DNA of 16,629 nucleotides from an uncultured Lachnospiraceae bacterium (GCA_947003375.1 CAMQOJ010000031.1:1-16629); one strand, 5' to 3'. Positions 8,382 to 14,878 are shown, counted from the stretch's first letter. Numbers and translations: made by a program. Notes: generated by a model not told the origin, from the letters alone.

Positions 8382-8427
8382 AAAGCCGGACATGCCTTTG
8401 TCTGCTTTCGATAAGTTCTATATTGCT

Positions 8428-8457
8428 ATCATACTGCTATTCCGTTGTAGCTGTCAA
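8428..8457 (-). promoter_or_regulatory. Transporter operon promoter
   Basis: On the minus strand there is TTGACA (8457-8452), an 18-base spacer and TATGAT (8433-8428). The start should fall near 8421, giving a leader of about 55 bases. The operator at 8435-8452 fills the spacer. ATTGCTAT/ATAGCAAT flanking arms make a wider inverted repeat around the whole promoter. The preceding esterase gene has no evident terminator, so read-through is also possible. Confidence 0.8.
8435..8452. promoter_or_regulatory. LacI-family operator O2 in the transporter promoter spacer
   Basis: TGCTATTCCGTTGTAGCT matches O1 (3319-3336) at 15 of 18 positions and keeps the central CG. It lies between the -35 and -10 boxes, so a bound repressor would directly exclude RNA polymerase. 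Confidence 0.8.
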
Positions 8458-8482
8458 TAGCAATTTAAATTATTTTTATTTT

Positions 8483-10192
8483 TTAGTTGTTTTCCACAAA
8501 TCCCAGGCTGCCGTCAGGATTGCGCCGAAACTGCTTCACATACTCCCATCCCAGCGCCGGGTCCATCTGGGCTATGTCATGCCCTTTTTCATGCATGATC
8601 ACATAATTGTACAGATTCAGCCGCCTCTCGTCCGCCGTGTAGAACCGCTGCACGTCATAGTAATGCCCCGGATGCCTCTCCGAAGGGCGGATCCTCTCCT
8701 GCACCTGGCCCGGCACGCCGCAGCCGCAGACATCCGGCTCCTCCGCGGGCGGTGTCTCCTCCACCGCAATGTGGTTGTAGGCCTTCCAGAAGTCATACTG
8801 GTACTGCTGGGTGGACTTGGCGCAGACCGGATAGGAGGGCTCCCTGGTCCCGTAGGTATACCACACCGGCATGAGATAGTCGTACTCCTTTTTCTTCTCC
8901 ATGGCCAGGCGGAAAGGGACTATATCCTGATAGTCCACCTCGCTGGGGCCCACGCGCTTCCCGGGCCAGTTGGAGTCGATATGGCAGATGGCGGCGATCC
9001 TGTCCGGGTGCAGCAGCGCCACCACCTGGGCATGGGCGGCCCCATTGCTGAAGCCCGAGAGATAGACCCTCCGGGGATCCACCGGATAGCGGGCGATCAT
9101 ATAGTCGATGAGAGCCATGGCGAAGCCCACATCGTCCGCGGCCTCCGGATCCTCCAGGGAGCTGTTCCACTGGGTCCTGTTGGTCCCCCAGGGGTAGACC
9201 GTGATGAAGCCCTCCCGCTCCCCCAGCTCATGGAACTTGCTCATCTCCGCAGCCTCCGCCGGATTGTCGGATGCCCCGTGGAAGAACATCAGCAACGGCA
9301 CCTTCCGCTCCGGATGCTCCTTCACCTGCCGGGGCACGCTGGTGAACCAGGTGTGGGGCGTCCTCACAGGTTCCTCCAGCCTGGTGTCCTCCAGGAAGAT
9401 TTCGAAGCCTGCCCCCTGAAAGTCCATCCGGGGCTCCATATCCCCGTATGCATCCGTGTCCGGGCGGCGCACCCTGGAGAAAAGGAGCTTCCAGGCATCC
9501 GCAATAAGCTCCCCTGTCCCTCTCCCGCCCTTCTCCTGCAGGATCCGTCTGGCGGGATTCCTCTTATCGCAGTAGACCGCCGCCTCCCCCTCTTCTCCGG
9601 CAGGGGACGCTTCGTTCACGATCCGGAAATAGTTCAGGGCCTCCCGGCTGCAGTCCACCAGATAGGCCGCCATGGGCGCCCACAGGGCCTTCCTCCTGGC
9701 CGCCTCGCACAGATGGCCGCCCACGGACAGGATGCCGGCGATGTTCCTGGCCGTACAGGCCGCCAGGGTGCAGGCCATGGAAGCGCCGCTCCCCAGCCCG
9801 ATCAGGTATCTGGTATCGTTCATGGGATGCCAGACGCTCATCATGGCCTCATGGGTGGGGATTCCGCCGGGATGGCACTTCAGGGGCTCCTCCGTCTCCC
9901 GGCTGCAGGCGTCCTGGAAGCGCCGGAATGCCGCCAGGTCGTCCTCCCCCTCTTCCAGCCCGTAATTCCAGCCGCCCCTTACAGGATTGGGAAAGGCCAG
10001 GATCGCCTCCTTCTCCTCCGCCAGCTCCCGCATGCCCTGCTCCTCCAGAAGCTCCCGCACCGAGGCCTCGTCCTCCCCGTCCCGGAGCACGGTGATCAGG
10101 CTGCGCTTAAAAGCGGTACGCCTCTCCTGGTCCGGAAAATACAGATACATGCTCCTGCCGATGTCCTTCAGTTCCTTGTACACAAGTCCCAT
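8483..10192 (-). CDS. Two-domain CE1/PHB-depolymerase-like esterase with a degenerate N-terminal domain
   Basis: This 569-residue protein has no signal peptide, so it is probably cytoplasmic. Residues 275-569 are an alpha/beta hydrolase: oxyanion-hole FFHGASDN (303-310), nucleophile elbow GFSNG with Ser382, and a C-terminal GHDI whose His538 is the likely catalytic histidine; the acid residue is not clear. Database labels for such proteins are often PHB depolymerase, but in this locus an acetyl-xylan or feruloyl esterase is more plausible. Residues 1 to about 270 look like a second, decayed hydrolase: YLIGLGSGASMA (129-140) aligns with YLSGFSNGAAHA (377-388), which puts Gly134 where the nucleophilic serine should be. 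The start has GGAGGT (10199-10204) 6 bases upstream. It is the first gene of the minus-strand block, 90 bases before the start of the transporter frame, and has an operator at its transcript start (10251-10268). Confidence 0.85.
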   Translation of the reverse strand: MGLVYKELKDIGRSMYLYFPDQERRTAFKRSLITVLRDGEDEASVRELLEEQGMRELAEEKEAILAFPNPVRGGWNYGLEEGEDDLAAFRRFQDACSRETEEPLKCHPGGIPTHEAMMSVWHPMNDTRYLIGLGSGASMACTLAACTARNIAGILSVGGHLCEAARRKALWAPMAAYLVDCSREALNYFRIVNEASPAGEEGEAAVYCDKRNPARRILQEKGGRGTGELIADAWKLLFSRVRRPDTDAYGDMEPRMDFQGAGFEIFLEDTRLEEPVRTPHTWFTSVPRQVKEHPERKVPLLMFFHGASDNPAEAAEMSKFHELGEREGFITVYPWGTNRTQWNSSLEDPEAADDVGFAMALIDYMIARYPVDPRRVYLSGFSNGAAHAQVVALLHPDRIAAICHIDSNWPGKRVGPSEVDYQDIVPFRLAMEKKKEYDYLMPVWYTYGTREPSYPVCAKSTQQYQYDFWKAYNHIAVEETPPAEEPDVCGCGVPGQVQERIRPSERHPGHYYDVQRFYTADERRLNLYNYVIMHEKGHDIAQMDPALGWEYVKQFRRNPDGSLGFVENN

Positions 10193-10250
10193 TCCTGCAC
10201 CTCCATGCTGCGCCCTCTTCGGGAGACCTTTCCCGCCCCCTTGGGCAGTT

Positions 10251-10268
10251 TGCTAAATCGTTATTGCA
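10251..10268. promoter_or_regulatory. LacI-family operator O3 at the esterase transcript start
   Basis: TGCTAAATCGTTATTGCA matches O1 at 13 of 18 positions with the same central CG and TGC/GCA ends. It begins 5 bases after the -10 box of the minus-strand promoter (10274-10302) and covers about +1 to +17, a classic repressor position. Confidence 0.72.
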
Positions 10269-10273
10269 GCTTA

Positions 10274-10302
10274 AGCGTAATCTAATCTACATGCTTTGTC
10301 AA
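10274..10302 (-). promoter_or_regulatory. Candidate esterase promoter
   Basis: On the minus strand there is a perfect TTGACA (10302-10297), a 17-base spacer and a weak TACGCT (10279-10274). The weak -10 box suggests help from an activator; the inverted repeat at 10310-10342 sits just upstream of the -35. A TATAAT further upstream (minus strand, within about 10363-10369) lacks a matching -35. Confidence 0.55.
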
Positions 10303-10309
10303 TGTGCAT

Positions 10310-10342
10310 TGTGCTAAAAGGAAAGCTCAAAATTTTAGCACA
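10310..10342. promoter_or_regulatory. Perfect 10-bp inverted repeat upstream of the esterase promoter
   Basis: TGTGCTAAAA (10310-10319) and TTTTAGCACA (10333-10342) are exact reverse complements 13 bases apart. The half-site TTTTAGCAC also occurs in operator O1, but here the TGCTA and TAGCA cores are 11 bases (about one helical turn) further apart. It lies at about -43 to -75 of the esterase promoter, so it could be an activator site or a stretched relative of the LacI operator. Confidence 0.6.
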
Positions 10343-10393
10343 TTTTTTCTTTCTCATTCTGATTATATCCTTATTTATCATGGCATTTTTGCT

Positions 10394-10411
10394 TGCTAAT
10401 TCGTTATAGTT
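10394..10411. promoter_or_regulatory. LacI-family operator O4 upstream of the MATE promoter
   Basis: TGCTAATTCGTTATAGTT matches O3 at 14 of 18 and O1 at 13 of 18 positions, with the central CG kept and a weaker right end. Its centre is 143 bp from that of O3, and it ends 5 bp before the MATE -35 box. It may be an auxiliary site for looping with O3 or may link the MATE gene to the regulon. Confidence 0.55.
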
Positions 10412-10416
10412 TTCTG

Positions 10417-10445
10417 TTGACAGAAAATCCTCCCCATGTTATACT
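10417..10445 (+). promoter_or_regulatory. MATE gene promoter P1
   Basis: TTGACA (10417-10422), a 17-base spacer and TATACT (10440-10445) make a near-consensus sigma-A promoter. It would give a leader of about 120 bases. A second perfect -10 box, TATAAT (10538-10543), closer to the gene has only a poor -35 and could be a regulated P2. Confidence 0.75.
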
Positions 10446-10541
10446 GCATAACGCTGAATCCTGCCTAATGTAATCATGCGATTGAATCAGCCAGCGTTAT
10501 GCAGTCTGGTTTCACGGCAAGTGAAATCGTTAAGCAGTATA
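10440..10541. repeat. Three copies of a CGTTATGCAGT element in the MATE control region
   Basis: ACTGCATAACGCTG (10443-10456) and CAGCGTTATGCAGT (10492-10505) form a perfect 14-bp inverted repeat. A third copy, CGTTAAGCAGTATA (10528-10541), points the same way as the second, 33 bases further on. Copy 1 overlaps the P1 -10 box and copy 3 overlaps the P2 TATAAT. This suggests a regulator-binding array rather than only an RNA structure, since copy 1 begins before the predicted transcript start. Confidence 0.7.
10510..10526. promoter_or_regulatory. Palindrome TTTCAC-N5-GTGAAA before MATE promoter P2
   Basis: TTTCAC and GTGAAA are exact reverse complements around GGCAA. A G-T and a G-C pair can extend the stem to 8 bp if it is transcribed from P1. 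The site covers the -35 area of the possible P2 promoter, so it may be an operator or a leader hairpin. Confidence 0.5.
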
Positions 10542-10572
10542 ATATACAGAGCAACAGGAAAGGAATTTGCAT

Positions 10573-12051
10573 ATGGACAGGACAGACAGAGAGAAACCGT
10601 TAAAAAGGACCCTGCTGGAGCAGCTGGAGCCGGGCACCGATGAGGACCTGAAGGTACAGAAGATCTCCCCCGGCCTTCCCGAGGGCGTATCCTCCCGGGA
10701 TGTCTACAGGGACATCCTGCGGATCGCGCTGCCCGCCAGCGTGGAGCTGATGCTCTCCTCTCTGGTGTCCATGGTGGACCTGATGATGGTGGGAGGACTG
10801 GGTACCTGGGCCATCACTTCCGTGGGCCTTACCACCCAGCCTAAGTTCCTGCTGATGACCATGGTCATGTCCATGAACGTAGGCGCCACGGCCCTGGTGG
10901 CCCAGTCGAAGGGCGCGGGCAATCAGGCGGCGGCCCGAAAATATGCCCGCCAGGCCGTGACAGTCAATCTCCTCATGGGCGCGGCCCTCTCCCTTCTGGG
11001 GCTGCTCACCGCTAATCCCCTGGTCCGTTTCATGGGAGCGAAGACGCCCCGGATCCTGGACGCGGGTACGGCCTATCTCCAGATCCAGATGGCCAGCTTC
11101 CTCTTTTTTTCCCTGACCTCCACCCTCACTGCCGTGCTCCGGGGCATCGGCGATTCCCGGACGGCCATGTACTATAACTCTGCGGCCAATCTGTCCAATA
11201 TCGTCCTGAACTATCTTCTGATCCACGGGCATTACGGCTTTCCCAGAATGGAAGTGGCAGGCGCGTCCCTGGCCACGGCCATCAGCCAAGTGCTGGCCTG
11301 CGGCCTGGCCATAGGGGCGGTGTCCAGGCAGAAATGCTATCTGCACATGAGCCTCAGGGACGATTTCAGGCCCTGCCGCCGGGAGATCGGGGAGATTGCC
11401 CGCATCGGGCTCCCCGCCGCCCTGGAACAGTTCATGATGCGCATCGGCTCCCTGATTTTCTCCAAGACCGTGGCCTCTTTGGGCACCGTGGAGTTCGCGG
11501 CCCATCAGGTCTGCATGAACATCCAGTCCCTGACCATGATGAACGGGCAGGTATTCTCCATCTCCGCCACATCCCTCATGGGCCAGAGCCTGGGCAGGCG
11601 CAGGCCCGACATGGCCCAGGCCTACACCACCCGGTGCCGCCGCTGCGGCATGTCGGTGGCCGTCCTCATGGGCCTGGCATTCGTCCTCTTCGGGAGGCCC
11701 CTCTCCGGGCTCTATACCGAGGACGCCGCCTGCATCCTGATCTGCGTGGAGATCCTATGGATCGTGGCCTTCATCCAGCCCTTCCAGTCTTCCCAGTTCA
11801 TCGTGGCGGGGGCCCTCAGAGGGGCCGGGGACACGAAGTTCGTGGCAAAGCTCACCTTCTACACCGTGCTCCTGCTGCGCCCGGGCCTGGCCATCCTGGC
11901 TGTCCGCGGATTCCACATGGGGCTGCCCGGCGCATGGCTGGCCATCACCACGGACCAGATCCTGCGCTCCGCCCTCATCGCCCTGCGCTACCGCTCCGGC
12001 CAGTGGAAGCAGCTCCCCCTGCTGCGCGCCGGGAAGACAAAGGCATCTTAG
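10573..12051 (+). CDS. MATE family efflux transporter (NorM/DinF type)
   Basis: This 492-residue membrane protein should export drugs or metabolites using a Na+ or H+ gradient. It has a hydrophilic N-terminal tail of about 50 residues, then two homologous six-helix bundles. Family hallmarks are MMVGGLG in the first helix, NVGATALVAQSKGAG, SFLFFSLTSTLTAVLRGIGDS in the first half, and IVAGALRGAGDTKF late in the second half. The start is the ATG at 10573, where AGGAAAGGA (10556-10564) ends 8 bases upstream; the in-frame TTG at 10567 would be too close to that site. It is divergent from the esterase gene and shares a 380-base control region with it. Its substrate cannot be read from the sequence. 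Confidence 0.93.
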   Translation: MDRTDREKPLKRTLLEQLEPGTDEDLKVQKISPGLPEGVSSRDVYRDILRIALPASVELMLSSLVSMVDLMMVGGLGTWAITSVGLTTQPKFLLMTMVMSMNVGATALVAQSKGAGNQAAARKYARQAVTVNLLMGAALSLLGLLTANPLVRFMGAKTPRILDAGTAYLQIQMASFLFFSLTSTLTAVLRGIGDSRTAMYYNSAANLSNIVLNYLLIHGHYGFPRMEVAGASLATAISQVLACGLAIGAVSRQKCYLHMSLRDDFRPCRREIGEIARIGLPAALEQFMMRIGSLIFSKTVASLGTVEFAAHQVCMNIQSLTMMNGQVFSISATSLMGQSLGRRRPDMAQAYTTRCRRCGMSVAVLMGLAFVLFGRPLSGLYTEDAACILICVEILWIVAFIQPFQSSQFIVAGALRGAGDTKFVAKLTFYTVLLLRPGLAILAVRGFHMGLPGAWLAITTDQILRSALIALRYRSGQWKQLPLLRAGKTKAS

Positions 12052-12080
12052 GACAGCGCGGCCGCGCACATATGGTAGGC

Positions 12081-12162
12081 TTGAAAAAAGAACTAAGAAT
12101 CAAATACATAAAATGCAAATCAGATTCCCGGCCGGCATCTGCCCAGGCAGGCGCACCGGGAA
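12081..12162 (+). promoter_or_regulatory. Possible weak promoter and structured leader before the first beta-lactamase-like gene
   Basis: TTGAAA (12081-12086), an 18-base spacer and TACATA (12105-12110) form a weak candidate promoter in a short AT-rich patch. Downstream, TTCCCGG (12125-12131) pairs with CCGGGAA (12156-12162), enclosing a smaller CTGCC/GGCAG stem. The hairpin ends 7 bases before the ribosome-binding site. No MATE terminator with a T-tract is visible, so transcription from the MATE gene may also continue through. Confidence 0.35.
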
Positions 12163-12183
12163 CCGGGACAGGAGGTAAAAAAC

Positions 12184-13344
12184 ATGGCAACAGCAAAAGA
12201 CATCGACAGGCTTCTGGAAAGCTTTGTGGAGAGGGGACTGCCCGGCTGCTCCCTGAAGGTCATGCAGCGGGGCGAGACCCTCTACGAGGGGTACTTCGGG
12301 GTGGCGGACAGGGACACCGGGGCCCCTGTGACCAAAACTTCCCTCTTCCGCCAGGCATCCATGTCCAAAATCCCGCTCTACACCGCCATGATGATGCTCT
12401 ATGAGCGGGGAAAGTTCCTGCTCTCCGACCCCGTGGGGGATTATCTCCCCCAGTGGAAGGCCAGCCGGAAATATGTGCGCCAGCCCAACGGGTACGTGAA
12501 GGTAGTGCCCACGGAGCGGCCCATCACCATCCGGGACACCCTTTCCATGAAATGCGGCCTGCCCTACTGCAATTCCGCCGCCCCCACGGAGGACATCACC
12601 CTGCGGGGCATGCAGGAATGCATGAAGCCCCTGTGGGAAAAGGGCCATTACACCTTACAGGAACAGCTCTCCGCAATGTCGGAGGCTCCCCTGGCCTGTG
12701 AGCCGGGCACCCACTGGATGTACGGCTTCTCCAGCGAGCTGGCCGCGGGAATCCTGGAGAAGGTCTGCGACAAACCTGCCAACGAAGCCCTGAAAGAACT
12801 CCTGTTCGACCCTCTGGGCATGGAGAACACCGCCGCCCTGTTCTTCGGGGACGCCGAACAGCGCATGGTGTCCCTCTATGCCCTGGACGAGAAGGGGGAA
12901 TATGCCCCCGGCCCCGGATTTTTCGACAAAAAGCACCGCCCCGGGGAGGAGAACGAGGCCGGGTGGGCCAGGCTTTTCTCCAATGTGGAGGACTACTCCC
13001 ACCTGATGCAGATGCTGGCCTGCGGCGGCGCGTATGGGGGCCTGCGCCTCATGAGCCCCGGGACCATAGACCTGATGCGGGCCAACGGGCTGGACGCGGC
13101 CCAGCAGCGGGACTTCCCCGAGGAGGGCTACGGCTATGGATACGGCGTCCGCACATTGACGGACAATGCCGCCGGGAACCTCAACGGCTCCCCGGGAGCC
13201 TTCGGCTGGACAGGCGGCTTCGGCACCTGGTGCGAGGCGGATCCAAAGGAGGGCCTCTCCATCGTCTATATGCACAACCTGATTCCAAACGATGAAGGGT
13301 ATTACCACCCCAGAGTCCGCACAATCTCCTACGGGCTGCTGTGA
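12184..13344 (+). CDS. Serine beta-lactamase-like hydrolase (class C / family VIII esterase type), copy 1
   Basis: This 386-residue protein belongs to the serine beta-lactamase/penicillin-binding fold. The catalytic SxxK motif is SMSK (Ser59, Lys62) after FRQA. The second motif, YxN in class C enzymes, is Tyr180-Gly-Phe here (MYGFSSELAAG), and the third is WTGG (342-345) in place of KTG. These changes and the lack of a signal peptide argue for an intracellular esterase or peptidase rather than an antibiotic-resistance enzyme. Carboxylesterases of family VIII (EstB-like) share this fold. AGGAGGT (12170-12176) lies 7 bases before the ATG. A paralogue follows 85 bases later. The substrate is unknown. 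Confidence 0.88.
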   Translation: MATAKDIDRLLESFVERGLPGCSLKVMQRGETLYEGYFGVADRDTGAPVTKTSLFRQASMSKIPLYTAMMMLYERGKFLLSDPVGDYLPQWKASRKYVRQPNGYVKVVPTERPITIRDTLSMKCGLPYCNSAAPTEDITLRGMQECMKPLWEKGHYTLQEQLSAMSEAPLACEPGTHWMYGFSSELAAGILEKVCDKPANEALKELLFDPLGMENTAALFFGDAEQRMVSLYALDEKGEYAPGPGFFDKKHRPGEENEAGWARLFSNVEDYSHLMQMLACGGAYGGLRLMSPGTIDLMRANGLDAAQQRDFPEEGYGYGYGVRTLTDNAAGNLNGSPGAFGWTGGFGTWCEADPKEGLSIVYMHNLIPNDEGYYHPRVRTISYGLL

Positions 13345-13372
13345 GAGAATCCTATACAGGCTACAGGCTGCC

Positions 13373-13403
13373 GCTTCCCGGGACTGCCCGCGCCCCGGGA
13401 GGC
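13373..13403 (+). other. Intercistronic hairpin between the two beta-lactamase-like genes
   Basis: GCTTCCCGGG (13373-13382) pairs with CCCGGGAGGC (13394-13403), ten pairs with one G-U, around an 11-base loop. No T-tract follows, and the ribosome-binding site of the next gene starts soon after. It probably tunes mRNA stability or translation rather than ending transcription. CAGGCTGC occurs as a direct repeat on both sides. Confidence 0.5.
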
Positions 13404-13429
13404 AGGCTGCGGAAAGGAATGGATAGAAA

Positions 13430-14629
13430 ATGGCTGATTTCAGAGATTTAGACAGACTGCTTCAAAAATATGTGGACGACGGGCTGCCCAACGCGAGCTG
13501 CGTCATCGCCAGAAAAGGGGAGATTCTCTACGAGAATTATTTCGGATGGGCCGATAAGGAAAACGGCATCAGGCTGGAGGCCAAACATGTGTTCCGCCAG
13601 GCCTCCCTGACCAAGATCGCCATGTACGCCACGGCCATGATGCTCTATGAACAGGGGAAGTTTTTGATGACAGATCCCCTCTATGAATATTTCCCGGAAT
13701 ACCGCGATTCCACCAAGCTGGTCACCATGCCAAACGGCTCCCTGGAGGTGGTCCCCACGGAGGGCCCCATCCTGGTGAAGCATATCTTCAATATGACCTG
13801 CGGGCTGCCCTATGAGATGATCGTAGGCGGCGTCCCCGTCCAGCATCATCCCACGGCCCTGGCCATGGCCAGGGAGATGAAGGAGCTCCGGGAGAAGGGA
13901 TACTTCACCCTCCGTGACCAGATCCGGGCCGCTTCCAGGGTCCCTCTGGCCTTTGAGCCCGGAACCCGCTTCCTCTACGGCTTCGCCAGCGAGCTGACGG
14001 CAGGGCTTCTGGAGGCCCTCTGCGGGAAGCCTGCGGAGCTGGTCATCAGGGAAATGCTCTTCGAGCCCCTGGGCATGGACAGCTCGGCCAACTTCCTCTT
14101 CGGAGACCTGGAGAGCCGCCTGGTGAAGGACTATTATCTGAAACGGGGGAAGAAGCTGGGGGACGAGGATCCATTCTTCCTGCCGGAGCCGGAGCGGGAG
14201 GCGAAATTCGTGGGGCCCCTGGGAACCGTTCCGGGCTTCTCCCGGGTCATCACCAACTGCCGCGATTACACCAGGCTGATGCAGATGCTGGCAAACGGCG
14301 GCTCCTATAACGGCGTGAAGCTCCTGGGACGGAAGACCATCGACCTCCTTCGGACCAACACCCTGTCCCCCCAGGTGCTTTCGGAGGACTTCTCCAATAC
14401 TTACCTGGCGGGATACGGGTACGGCTACGGGATGCGGATGCTCCTGGACCGGTATGCCGGGCAGCACAATGGCTTCCCGGGGCAGTTCGGCTGGACCGGC
14501 GGCTCCGGAACCTGGGCGGAATCCTCCCCGGAGGAGGGCATCTCCATCGTCTATATGCACAATCTACAGCCCAATCTGGAGGAGTACCACCATCTCCGGA
14601 TGCGGGCCGTGGCCTACGGATGCCTGTGA
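13430..14629 (+). CDS. Serine beta-lactamase-like hydrolase (class C / family VIII esterase type), copy 2
   Basis: This 399-residue protein is a clear paralogue of the gene before it. They share the start (xxDLDRLL-type), the catalytic motif at the same place (SLTK, Ser59 and Lys62), Tyr183-Gly-Phe and WTGG (355-358), and the ending YMHNL-PN. By eye about half the residues are identical. The main difference is in the middle (about 135-150 and 235-270), where copy 2 has longer loops that could shape the substrate pocket. There is no signal peptide. AAAGGAA lies about 10 bases before the ATG. Its 3' end faces the GH3 gene. It probably arose by tandem duplication followed by divergence. Confidence 0.88.
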   Translation: MADFRDLDRLLQKYVDDGLPNASCVIARKGEILYENYFGWADKENGIRLEAKHVFRQASLTKIAMYATAMMLYEQGKFLMTDPLYEYFPEYRDSTKLVTMPNGSLEVVPTEGPILVKHIFNMTCGLPYEMIVGGVPVQHHPTALAMAREMKELREKGYFTLRDQIRAASRVPLAFEPGTRFLYGFASELTAGLLEALCGKPAELVIREMLFEPLGMDSSANFLFGDLESRLVKDYYLKRGKKLGDEDPFFLPEPEREAKFVGPLGTVPGFSRVITNCRDYTRLMQMLANGGSYNGVKLLGRKTIDLLRTNTLSPQVLSEDFSNTYLAGYGYGYGMRMLLDRYAGQHNGFPGQFGWTGGSGTWAESSPEEGISIVYMHNLQPNLEEYHHLRMRAVAYGCL

Positions 14630-14630
14630 G

Positions 14631-14710
14631 TTTTCCCATTCCGTGGGAAGACCGGCAATTGCCGAGGGGGCTGTCCCCGGGAAGGATTCTTCCCGGGGGC
14701 AGCCCCCTTT
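14631..14710. terminator. Hairpin cluster between convergent genes, including a very strong stem
   Basis: Three structures follow the stop codon: TTCCCA/TGGGAA with loop TTCCG (14633-14649), the perfect palindrome CGGCAATTGCCG (14653-14664), and a 19-pair stem with one G-U around a GATT tetraloop (14666-14707). The last is followed by only TTT, so it is a non-canonical terminator. Its near-perfect symmetry would let it act on both converging transcripts. Confidence 0.65.
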
Positions 14711-14840
14711 CAGTTCAGGTTTCGGTTTCATTTCTGGTTCCAGTCTCAGTTCCGGTTCCAGTTCCGGTTTCAGTTTTGGTTCCAGTCTCAGTTCCAGTTT
14801 CGGTTTGGTTCCGGTTCCAGTCTCATTTCTGGTTCCACTT
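14711..14840. repeat. Degenerate hexanucleotide repeat (RGTTYC-type)
   Basis: About 20 hexamers such as GGTTCC, AGTTCC, GGTTTC and AGTCTC run in tandem with small phase slips. A 13-base unit GGTTCCAGTCTCA occurs three times (14736, 14778, 14813). The strand bias is extreme: the plus strand has G, T and C runs with little A. It fills the gap between the hairpin cluster and the stop of the GH3 gene. The frames open across it give only Val-Pro, Ser-Gly or Lys-Leu-Glu-Pro low-complexity peptides without ribosome-binding sites. Confidence 0.8.
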
Positions 14841-14878
14841 TCCGCCCTCACAGGCACATGCATCACCCTGCGGAAACG

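Noticed and set aside
6483..10285. Very long plus-strand frames (over 600 codons) opposite the permease and esterase genes
   Set aside because: They mirror well-recognised minus-strand genes in a high-GC genome where stop codons are rare on the opposite strand. Their His-, Gln- and Arg-rich peptides match no family known to me. The same applies to 261-1349, 1437-2396 and 2433-4343.
10446..10572. A known riboswitch in the MATE leader
   Set aside because: The 14-bp inverted repeat begins before the predicted transcript start and I recognise no conserved riboswitch core.
12184..14629. Antibiotic-resistance beta-lactamases
   Set aside because: No export signal, Y-x-N and K-T-G motifs are altered, and there are two cytoplasmic copies; an esterase-like role fits better.
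14564..14866. A minus-strand frame with Lys-Leu-Glu-Pro repeats
   Set aside because: It is the hexanucleotide repeat read as codons, lacks a convincing ribosome-binding site, and runs antisense into the end of the second beta-lactamase-like gene.
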